A DNA stretch of 64,000 bases. Origin: Luidia sarsii. Lineage: Eukaryota; Echinodermata; Asteroidea; Paxillosida; Luidiidae. The stretch's first letter is position 1, and each line of letters starts with the position of its first letter. Below, one piece after another: positions 18,880 to 42,569 of the stretch. The DNA is taken from positions 31,806,565-31,870,564 of the forward strand of contig OX465102.1 of assembly GCA_949987565.1 (NCBI GenBank). The letters are read 5' to 3'. The notes below the pieces were generated by a model that saw only the letters and a list, made by a program, of their open reading frames with translations, was not told the origin of the DNA and searched no databases. The position numbers were made by a program, and so were the translations under genes.

Positions 18880-20813
18880 TTTAGTGCTACTGATGAAATA
18901 TCCCCACGCGTTATTATTAAAGCTTTATTTTCTGCTACAGTGCGTCCCCTACATTGGTTCCCATACTTTTCTTGATATAAATACATTGGTTTTCCAAAAT
19001 TCATACTAAAATTTTAAATCAACAGGCCTATCGATATTTGTAATAGTTATAACAAAGCGATCCCGACCAGCGGTTAGTTAGCGTTTTACATTAAGTCGTT
19101 ACTCTCTTCTTCCTTTCTTCTTAGTCCCAGGATGTGTACTCTTTTACTATGCATCGTTGAATAAAGAGTCGAATGGAATCGTGTGCACATCAAGTGGTTT
19201 TCTTGGACAAATTGGAGTTTGTGATTTATCCTTTGACCAACACGATCCAACTGTTGTTTGTGTTTTTTAACCAATACCGTTTCCAATTTATATTTTGACA
19301 TTACTAATTTGCTGAAAATGATTCGTAAAATATTGCCCAACACTTCGTGTAGTGTTGGAAACCTGACTGCTGACGTGCTACAGAATAGGTTTATAAGGGG
19401 GTAATATACACAAACGGTGAAAACTACTTACTGACTAGAATGAACAAAACGCAAACCTGACACATTTAAAGTGCGTAGCGTTTCGATCCTAGCAGGACCT
19501 TGCTAAAAGTCAGAAAGTCTCTGGGAAAGGTCCTGCTAGGATCGAAACGCCAGACCCTTGCCCAACAGCAATTGGCATAAAATGAAATTCTGCCAGTCAT
19601 TCATCCCACATTATGCTCATTAGGGGCCTATGCTCTAAATCCTGGCTCCAAATTTCCGAAAGTCTCTGAGAAAGGTCCTGCTAGGATCGAAACGCCAGAC
19701 CCTTGCCCAACAGCAATTGGCATAAAATGAAATTCTGCCTGTCATCCATCCCACATTATGCTCATTATGCTCTAAATCCTGGCTCCAAATTTCCGAAAGT
19801 CTCTGAGAAAGGTCCTGCTAGGATCGAAACGCCAAGCCCTTTGATATTGCTTTGCTGTATGTAGGGTTAAAGTGTAAGTATGCACACTACCCTCAGATAC
19901 ACCGTTGCCTATAGCAACAACAAAAACATAAAATGAAAATCTGCCTTTCATCTATCCCACATTATCCACATGCCCTAAATCCTGGTTCCAGCCAGGTACA
20001 CATCCATGGTTTGGGGTGTGACATCACAACGTCAGTTCCTAAAACTTGCATAGTGTTGCATAGATATATTCTATTGTAAAATATATGACCTGACATTAAT
20101 CTTAAGAACATTTAGATTAATATCTTTACATCGTTTCTACAATTATAGTAAACAATTTACACGAAATTGGTTAAACTCATGCCTGTTTATCTAAATTAAG
20201 TAAAATTATAAAATTTATCAAATTATTTTGTATAACCACAGAGTAGCAAGGGCCAATATAAGATGGAACATGACAATTATATTTATCAAAAACAAACAAA
20301 CAAACACACTAACATACATGCAGACAAACAGGCAGGCAGACATGCAGGCAGACAGACAGACGAATTGATATGATTTTCCCAATGATCGAAGCAAAATCTC
20401 ACTACGCAGATCACAACGTGCTTTCAATTTAGAGTAATCGTGGCCACATTGGAAAGACCCATTGGTAAGCCAGAGTGTAATCTTATGTTCCGTATGCCTA
20501 TGTCACTGACTGGTCATAATTGATAAAAAAAATTGTCGAATAATTCATCAAATCCTTGCAGTACAGGGCGTTTCAAATATCTGTGTCCAAGGTGTCCTCA
20601 ACCATCGATAGATGTTGGTCATGTGATGATGTCCTCGCTATTGTCTAATTTTCTTCTCTCTCCACCTCTTCACGAATTTGTCCTGATATAAGTTAATTAA
20701 AAGAATTTGATATTAATGAAAGCATAAATGCGTGGGTTGTTACATTAATGTTCCCTCGGAGCTATTACAGACGAGAACATTTTTTTTCTTCTGAACTTTG
20801 CAAGTCAGTGTAC
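18880..20813. other. intergenic between TMEM272-like and Mesh-like genes
   Basis: Apart from the hammerhead-like modules at 19470-19840, I see only AT-rich sequence and a short (caaa/caga)-rich stretch near 20285-20360. No gene is supported. Confidence 0.5.
19470..19840 (+). repeat. three hammerhead-like modules in a tandem array
   Basis: An inverted pair at 19473-19560 is followed by two further plus-strand copies at about 19656-19700 and 19793-19835. The spacing is about 137-146 bp, with shared flanks ('caacagcaattggcat'). Each plus-strand copy reads 'ctgagaaaggtcctgct' then 'aggatcgaaacgcc'. The modules have the CUGA...GAAAC order of a hammerhead core, but A replaces the usual G8. Confidence 0.7.
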
Positions 20814-20819
20814 TTTATT
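20814..20819 (-). terminator. poly(A) signal AATAAA for the Mesh-like gene
   Basis: Plus-strand TTTATT gives minus-strand AATAAA about 45 bases after the predicted stop codon. This supports the choice of last exon. Confidence 0.65.
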
Positions 20820-20862
20820 TGGATATCACAATGGTCCATACCTGTGTTGTCTAATGTGACAA

Positions 20863-34553
<13,691 letters not shown>

Positions 34554-36839
34554 GGAGGTAGAGAACCTCTTACACAAACAATTCCTCCCTCAGATAACCA
34601 GTGTCCGAATACAAATCCCGAGCGTCTAACAATCTTCTCTGAGTGCGGTTAAAACCACGGAGATGCGCTTCTGTAATATAATTCCAATCTATGATGGATG
34701 AGCGTAATTTGGACCATCACAGGTCTGTGTACGTGTGCACAATGCCAGGCTGTATTTGGAAACCCGTTTGGTCCATGGAACAAGTCTGCTCTTAGCTGGA
34801 TGGGATTGATTGAATATGCATGATTGCATCACAAAGAGGACGCACAATAGTGCCGACTACGTCACAATCCATTCAATGGACTATCGTATACGACGACCAA
34901 CACTCAGCGATTATCCATGCGGTGGAGCTGAGCTCTATCCGTGGGAACGTGCCTGGTGACTGTAAACATTGCAGAGCTCAGTTCGAATAATTCACTTTTC
35001 ACTATTATTCGGCAAAGGCCTAAAACATTACTCATTACTCATGTACAATCAATCGGTTGACCTTGCTTTCGATCTTATGTGCTGTAGGATTGATTTATGT
35101 ATGTACCGAGTGTTTAATTATTTTTGTTGTGATTTGTTTAGAGCAAAAGCTGTTATGTTTAAGGAGAGCGTGTAAGATTCAGTTACAATAGAATAGATTA
35201 ATTGTCAACAAGGAATCTAGATCAATTCGTTTTCATTCACTTGACTTTTTTCCTTTAACATATGTTCATCAAAATGTACATTTAGAACCAATGAACGATT
35301 TCTATTAGGTTGAAAAAAATTCACATTTTTCAGTATTCACAATTTTTTTAATAGCAAAGAAAAAAACATGATGGTAAAAGCAGTTAATCAGGCCCATGGG
35401 AAACTATAAAAAAGTGTGGGAGCAGTCATTTTCCTGCTTGGATGAATCTTTGCGAAGCGTGGGGTGGGGGAATAGCCTGGGTTCGTTCAGGGACCCCGGG
35501 GGAAATGCATTGGAGATCCTATTTGGTGCATTCTCTGCATTTTCCTTGCTACTTTCAAAGCAAAATTCTAGAACTTTATCTTTTAAAATATACCCCCTTT
35601 TTATTCCTTTTGAGGCATTTGATGTAAAACCCCCTTCCCACTACTAAGCTCTGGGTTTTCTCAGGAGTAATGGCAAAACTTACCACCATGAATATAGGCA
35701 GATTAAGGAGACACGGGTCTCAATTTATGTAGGGGTATTCAAAATAACTTTTCATTGAATGTAATTTAGGACAATGTTTCAGTGAAAATGACGTTATGAG
35801 ATAATCTATAGGCCTACATGTAATGTACCTAGAAAACAGCCTTACAATTCTCAACATTTCTGTGAAAGATTTTCTTTGGTCGCGTCGTGATTAATTCCAA
35901 CCTTAAACATAATTATTTAGTAACTATCATTTTGGCTCGTGCATAAGCAAACATGAAATGCATGTTAAGAGTTCAGTTTCTTCCCTTTTTTCTTCCCTTT
36001 TCCAAAACCCTGATTAGGCTTCGGCTCAGGCTTCGTCTTTGTCATTCAAAAGCTGACAACACAGTTAGGAGTTCTTTGATGAAGCTTTGGATTCCTCACC
36101 AAAATACGAAGCCAAAGGCCTCCTATGTTCAATGTTCATGAAGACCTACAGACAAAGCCGGAGCCTGAGCCTAAGTCGGGTTTTGGAAAAGGGCCTAGCT
36201 TTGCGATGGTGCTGAGGAAGCACAGCAAAGGTACGAGTGGGGAAATGTCATAAAAAAACAAAACATCGTGTGAAAAAATCAAAACAAACATTCCTTTTTT
36301 TCTTTCTTTTTAAAGATTTTATTATTTAAGCTAAAAATGGGGGGGGGAGGTGGGTTAATCAAATCATAAAAAGTTTAATGCCGCGCCTCAGCAAAGATAT
36401 TTGAGTACATGATCATGTTTTTGGGACTGAATGTCCATCGAAGAGCTGGATACCATAGTAGGCCTACATGAATGTTAACAAGAGATCCAACAATTGTTCC
36501 ACTCTATTTTAATTTGCTATTTTCTTTTTTAAACAAATTGCTGGTCAGTATTCTTTACTTTGATTGCATGGCATTTTCCTCGCAACACAAATCACAGTTC
36601 ATGATGGTAACTTACTGTATCGTTATGCATTTATGTACATCTAGTCTATAAAGCTATGCTGAATTAAGGCTATAATTATTGATTTGGCCAAATAGATTAA
36701 AACATCAATTATTTACAACGGGAACTTACTACATGTATAATGAAAGCTATACAAAAGGAATGTGACAGATGGGTTTGATTATATCAAAATCATCACAACT
36801 AATGACATGGCAATGGTAGAAACCACACAAGGTTAGGCT
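34554..36839. other. intergenic, upstream of the Mesh-like gene
   Basis: Presumed promoter side of the Mesh-like gene. It contains the inverted-repeat element at 35995-36193 and otherwise AT-rich sequence with homopolymers. No gene is supported. Confidence 0.4.
35995..36193. mobile_element. MITE with 16-bp perfect terminal inverted repeats
   Basis: The ends read CCCTTTTCCAAAACCC and GGGTTTTGGAAAAGGG, with subterminal 'ggcttcggctcaggc' mirrored by 'gcctgagcctaag'. The interior resembles 56800-57040 ('cacagt', 'gttctttg', 'gaagctttgga'), so a family exists. I could not settle the target duplication. Confidence 0.7.
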
Positions 36840-37550
36840 TTTTGAAAACCACCTATGGTCATATAGAGCTGTGTTCCTGTGGAGCACAGGAGCATAAAGC
36901 ACACGGCCGGCGGGGTGACTTTGACAAGTCATCCATAGTCAAACACTCCCACTCTGAGGACCACCTAGTCAACTGGCAGGCAGCGGAACTACTCGTCCCC
37001 ATTCAACAATGGCACTCCCGACGGATCCGAGAGGCCATCGAAATCCGCAAGCACGACACAGTACCCCAAGACATCGGCTACCACCTCAGCGATATTTGGC
37101 TCCCCCTCATCCCGACCAATGGATCTTCTATATCCTAGGTCATCCCAACCATACCCACACCAGTCTAAGCCCCCTTCCCTAGCCGACTCATGGATCACCT
37201 ATATCCACGGCCTCCCTACCACCTTCTGACACACCCCAGTGAGCACCTATAGGTTCCCCCCCACCAGTCTCCCCTTAGGGTTTCCCGCCTTCCCACCTCA
37301 GTGACCTAAGCCCCCCTTAGGATAATCCTCCCTAGAGGATAATCTTTCCCGCCTTCCCGCCTCAGCGACCACCGGTACATAAGGAGTTCCACCACCGATC
37401 CCAAGACATTCTCCTGATGACGGCCAGAGCATACTGGTCGAAACGTCGAGTTACCCTCAGGTTCTTTTCAGAACCATACCTCTTCCTTTAAGAGACCTGA
37501 TACATGGTGTTCACCGCAAACCATCCTATATTGATTCACCCACCATGCAA
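36840..37550 (+). mobile_element. second Penelope-like family, 3' end
   Basis: The plus-strand frame 36842-37135 shows the C-terminal half of a Penelope-type GIY-YIG endonuclease: CSCGAQEHKAHGRRGDFDKS, a spaced KHSHSEDHLVNW, REAIEIRKH, then DIGYHLSDIWLPLI. About 280 bp downstream is the hammerhead-like motif at 37414-37447. The RT and the front of the endonuclease are absent, so this is a 5'-truncated copy. The sequence differs from the 2660-3390 and 39291-39888 family. Confidence 0.75.
37411..37450 (+). ncRNA. hammerhead-ribozyme-like motif
   Basis: Core CTGATGA (37414-37420), stem II GGCCAG/CTGGTC closing an AGCATA loop with one unpaired C after the core, GAAA (37440-37443), then CGTC. Flanking CTC and GAG can pair as stem I. 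Stem III is only the self-complementary ACGT, as in the minimal hammerheads reported from Penelope-like elements, which are thought to act as dimers. Cleavage would fall after GTC at 37447. Activity is not shown. Confidence 0.6.
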
Positions 37551-37765
37551 AGCCTTAAGTCTCATTCATGTACATTGTATTTCACAATGGGAATAAATGA
37601 AACTCTTTGGTCTTTCAGATGATAATAAGCATATTAAACACAACATATCTAACAGTAATAGACCCACACAAATGAAATTGCAAAGAAAATTAATAATCTG
37701 ACTAAGAAAAATGTAATCATAAATGGGCAAATGATTGTGTTCCAATCCCAGCAAATAATTATCCA

Positions 37766-37933
37766 AAGGTGATATACAAAAATGTTGCAAACTGCTTACT
37801 GACTAAAATTACCAAAATGTAAATCTAAAATTTAGTGGGCCTGACGTTTCGATCCTAGCAGGACCTTTCTCAAAGGCTCTGCCTTTGAGAAAGGTCCTGC
37901 TAGGATCGAAACGTCAGGCCCACTAAATTTTAG
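37766..37933. mobile_element. 168-bp foldback hammerhead-like element with 13-bp target duplication
   Basis: The left arm starts with the Penelope family's 3' terminal sequence ('aatgttgcaaactgc', 'ctgactaaaattacc') and reads into 'cgtttcgatcctagcagg'. The right arm is its inverted partner 'cctgctaggatcgaaacg'. Flanks 37753-37765 and 37934-37946 are both AAATAATTATCCA. Each arm can fold as stem I GCCT/AGGC, stem II GGTCC/GGATC, stem III ACGT. No protein is encoded, so it was moved by another element, presumably the related Penelope-like family. Confidence 0.85.
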
Positions 37934-37946
37934 AAATAATTATCCA

Positions 37947-38900
37947 GTTGATTTTCTAGGAAGGTTCCGAAGGGTCAGGCCAAAAAAAGTTGTGCTTCCT
38001 ATTACAGTACTTGGCATCTGGAAATAGGGTAGGTAGGGAAATGTTTTTGTTTACTTTTTTATGCAAGGACATGAGTCATGTACTTGCTAACTGTTATATA
38101 CATATACATATATATATTCAAGCCAACATAATCATGGTTTACATGTATGAAGGGTCTGTTGATTTAAAGCAAGGTGATTTAAATCACTGGTTGCGCCATC
38201 AAAAATAGGCTCGCGTCGACGCGCTGTCAAAATTAGGTCTGTCCGAAACACATTTCACATCTTCAAAAGAGGGATGCACAACTTACAGCTCTGGTGGTAG
38301 AGCAATGGAAAACACAAATTGAACATTTAAAATCTAATATTATTCATAAGGTGTTGCTAAGATTGCATGCATGGTTAGTATTACTTTCCACACATATGGC
38401 ACTGCGTATAATTATACAAGGCACTGCGTCTTTGGCTTTATAGAACCCCTCTAAGTTTCTCGATGTTTCATTGGGAAATAAGATGAATGGAGAAGGCCTG
38501 CTCTCCTGCTGCCTCTTTTTTGCCGACAGTTTCCACTCATAATTTCACCCATGTATTGCACACATTGAAGCTCAATTCAATGCGTTATTGCTTAGTACTG
38601 CCGGTGTCTCTATTATTCACTAAATATCATAGTTCGATTATACATAATTATTCCCATCATTACTTAATTCAAATTTGTATGAGCTATAAGATAATGACAC
38701 AATTTGGGGATAATTTTGTTGATGCAACTCTTGCTTTATGGATGGCTAATTAATACACATTTCAAATTCCAGTTGCAAATAATAAGTAAATAAGTAAATT
38801 GTACATGCAAAATATCCATTTACATCATTTAGTTTTCACTTAAATAATGTTACCATGGTAAGGTTTCTCCTTAGAAATCCAATGGCCCAAATATTATCAC
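37947..38900. other. intergenic, no gene seen
   Basis: AT-rich sequence with several short open frames lacking motifs. Nothing recognisable was found up to the dispersed repeat that begins near 38900. Confidence 0.4.
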
Positions 38901-40030
38901 TTAAATCCATGCTACAGAGCTGTTTTGCAATATTCCGGACAATCAAACTGCTTTTAACACCCACTCTGGGGGTGTATTTGCAAGTTTTCAGATTTGAGGC
39001 TAATGAGAATTTCAATACTCATGAGCAAATTTGTGCTGTCATCACAGGATCATGCAACAGAAACCCATTATTTTGGTTGCGTACAAAAGTTTCTGAACAT
39101 TTCTGGTTTTTCCAGCAGACCTATCCCTAAACCCGTTGATCTACTGCCAAATTGTATGCTTTATGATCATTCGGTGAATGAGTTTTTTCATCAAACGTAA
39201 CTCAGAGGGATTAATTTGCAGTTTTAAATTTCTGGTTCCTGGCATGACCTTACAATAGTGCCCTCATTTTTATAAGGACATTTCTAATTGTGATATACAA
39301 AAATGTTGCAAACTGCTTACTGACTAAAATTACCAAAATGTAAATCTTAAAATTTAGTGGGCCTGACGTTTCGATCCTAGCAGGACCTTTCTCAAAGGCA
39401 GTGACAAGGACAAAACAGATACATGTACATGGAGGCAGGGGGGGGGGGAGTGAATAGGACACGGATGAGAAACAAAGGACAAAGAGTGAAGCTGCTATGG
39501 AGAGATCAAAGGGCAAGCGGCAAGCGGGCAAGGGGTGGGGTAGGGATTAGTGAGAGGAGGGGGAAAGATCAAAGAGAAGGGCAAGGAGTAGGGTAGGGAT
39601 TGGTGACAAGAGGGGGAAAGATCCAAGAGAGAAGTGTGAAGGACTGAACACAAAAGAAGGATTATAAGAAAGCTGCATGGTGTTAGTCATTACCCTCCTG
39701 GATGTTGAGACCATGTGGTTGAATAGTCCGAAGAAGCTTCATCAACATTTTCTCACGGCTAAGACGGACAGCATTACTACGGTGACCAAGTGATTCTATG
39801 CCCAGTACACTCATTTCTGATATCGAATGATCAGGGAGATTGAAGTGATACCAAACAGGTGTGTCCATTTTACCGGTTTTGATAGTAGACATTTCTAATT
39901 GATAAAAAAGATGACCAATTTCTGAATCAGCTAAGAAAAAGAAGCTTGCCAATATGTCTGTACACTTCAGATCCCTAGATGACAGCAGAAAATGACCTTG
40001 AATGTGATATTTTTTGCAGCGACCCTTTAA
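38900..40030 (+). repeat. dispersed repeat, copy interrupted by a retroelement
   Basis: Left part 38900-39290 and right part 39889-40030 together match 26070-26520. The gap is exactly the Penelope-like insertion, with the 13-bp duplication at the joins. Confidence 0.75.
39291..39888 (-). mobile_element. 5'-truncated Penelope-like element with 13-bp target duplication
   Basis: The minus-strand frame (39888 downwards) begins inside the endonuclease (TIKTGKMDTP, HFNLPDHSIS) and runs to the family's typical end (KLLRTIQPHGLN). It is followed by a purine/pyrimidine-biased stretch, the hammerhead-like module near 39360-39400 and the terminal 'gtttgcaacatttttgtat'. Flanks 39278-39290 and 39889-39901 both read ACATTTCTAATTG. 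The insertion sits in a dispersed repeat whose empty site is seen at 26070-26520. Confidence 0.88.
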
Positions 40031-40299
40031 GACAGATACTAAACCATCATGCTAATTCGCAAAGAACTGTCAATTTCATTAACAAGTTTTCCACAAATAC
40101 CAAATTACTGTTACCTATTTCAGTTAATGTACTTTTGGAATGCAAAAAAAGAATGTGCTATTTAATACATTTAATACATTCATTATTAACAAATAATATG
40201 ACACATGGGTGACTAACAGTCCCAGTGACTAACAGTGTCCCATATGTTTGGGCAATTCCAGACATGATTTCTTCATCCATAGGTGAGTCTCGGGCAAAC

Positions 40300-42535
40300 A
40301 GCCTAGTGGAGCCCGACCCTCTCCAGGCTGTTGACCACAGCCCATTGCTCACAATAAGTGTGGCTCACCTAACAGCCTGGTAGAGTCCAACCCTCTCCAG
40401 GCTGTTGACCACACCCCATTGCTCACAATAAGTGTGGCTCACCTAACAGCCTGGTAGAGTTCAACCCTCTCCAGGCTGTTGACCACAGCCCATTGCTCAC
40501 AATAAGTGTGGCTCACCTAACAGCCTGGTAGAGTCCAACCCTCTCCAGGCTGTTGACCACACCCCATTGCTCTCAATAAGTGTGGCTCACCTAACAGCCT
40601 GGTAGAATCCAACCCTCTCCAGGCTGTTGACCACACCCCATTGCTCACAATAAGTGTGGCTCACCTAACAGCCTGGTAGAATCAACCCTCTCCAGGCTGT
40701 TGACCACACCCCATTGCTCACAATAAGTGTGGCTCACCTAACAGCCTGGTAGAATCCAACCCTCTCCAGGCTGTTGACCACAGCCCATTGCTCACAATAA
40801 GTGTGGCTCACCTAACAGCCTGGTAGAATCCAACCCTCTCCAGGCTGTTGACCACAGCTGATTGCTCACAATAAGTGTGGCTCACCTAACAGCCTGGTAG
40901 AATCCAACCCTCTCCAGGCTGTTGACCACAGCCCATTGCTCACAATAAGTGTGGCTCACCTAACAGCCTGGTAGAATCAACCCTCTCCAGGCTGTTGACC
41001 ACAGCCCATTGCTCACAATAAGTGTGGCTCACCTAACAGCCTGGTAGAGTTCAACCCTCTCCAGGCTGTTGACCACAGCCCATTGCTCACAATAAGTGTG
41101 GCTCACCTAACAGCCTGGTAGAATCCAACCCTCTCCAGGCTGTTGACCACACCCCATTGCTCACAATAAGTGTGGCTCACCTAACAGCCTGGTAGAATCC
41201 AACCCTCTCCAGGCTGTTGACCACAGCCCATTGCTCACAATAAGTGTGGCTCACCTAACAGCCTGGTAGAGTCCAACCCTCTCCAGGCTGTTGACCACAC
41301 CCCATTGCTCACAATAAGTGTGGCTCACCTAACAGCCTGGTAGAATCCAACCCTCTCCAGGCTGTTGACCACACCCCATTGCTCACAATAAGTGTGGCTC
41401 ACCTAACAGCCTGGTAGAATCAACCCTCTCCAGGCTGTTGACCACAGCCCATTGCTCACAATAAGTGTGGCTCACCTAACAGCCTGGTAGAGTTCAACCC
41501 TCTCCAGGCTGTTGACCACACCCCATTGCTCACAATAAGTGTGGCTCACCTAACAGCCTGGTAGAATCCAACCCTCTCCAGGCTGTTGACCACACCCCAT
41601 TGCTCACAATAAGTGTGGCTCACCTAACAGCCTGGTAGAATCCAACCCTCTCCAGGCTGTTGACCACAGCCCATTGCTCACAATAAGTGTGGCTCACCTA
41701 ACAGCCTGGTAGAGTCCAACCCTCTCCAGGCTGTTGACCACACCCCATTGCTCACAATAAGTGTGGCTCACCTAACAGCCTGGTAGAATCCAACCCTCTC
41801 CAGGCTGTTGACCACACCCCATTGCTCACAATAAGTGTGGCTCACCTAACAGCCTGGTAGAATCCAACCCTCTCCAGGCTGTTGACCACAGCCCATTGCT
41901 CACAATAAGTGTGGCTCACCTAACAGCCTGATAGAGTTCAACCCTCTCCAGGCTGTTGACCACACCCCATTGCTCACAATAAGTGTGGCTCACCTAACAG
42001 CCTGGTAGAATCCAACCCTCTCCAGGCTGTTGACCACAGCCCATTGCTCACAATAAGTGTGGCTCACCTAACAGCCTGGTAGAGTTCAACCCTCTCCAGG
42101 CTGTTGACCACAGCCCATTGCTCACAATAAGTGTGGCTCACCTAACAGCCTGGTAGAATCCAACCCTCTCCAGGCTGTTGACCACACCCCATTGCTCACA
42201 ATAAGTGTGGCTCACCTAACAGCCTGGTAGAATCCAACCCTCTCCAGGCTGTTGACCACAGCCCATTGCTCACAATAAGTGTGGCTCACCTAACAGCCTG
42301 GTAGAATCCAACCCTCTCCAGGCTGTTGACCACAGCCCATTGCTCACAATAAGTGTGGCTCACCTAACAGCCTGGTAGAATCCAACCCTCTCCAGGCTGT
42401 TGACCACAGCCCATTGCTCACAATAAGTGTGGCTCACCTAACAGCCTGGTAGAGTCCAACCCTCTCCAGGCTGTTGACCACACCCCATTGCTCACAATAA
42501 GTGTGGCTCACCTAACAGCCTGGTAGAATCCAAAC
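40300..42535. repeat. 74-bp minisatellite, about 31 copies, hairpin in each unit
   Basis: The unit 'gtgtggctcacctaacagcc' + 'tggtagaatccaaccctctcc' + 'aggctgttgaccac' + 'accccattgctcacaataa' totals 74 bp. Each unit contains AACAGCCTGG and CCAGGCTGTT, a perfect 10-bp stem around a 15-16-nt loop. Variants (gaatcc, gagtcc, gagttc; agccc or acccc) recur in a six-unit pattern. The array ends about 35 bp beyond the TNF-receptor stop codon, so it probably lies in that gene's 3' UTR or just after it. Confidence 0.97.
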
Positions 42536-42569
42536 CCTTGTTTGGGATAAGGTCAGTCTAATGATAATG

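Noticed and set aside
40300..42535. CRISPR-like array (regular repeats with short hairpins)
   Set aside because: There are no unique spacers; the whole 74-bp unit repeats, and the genome is animal.
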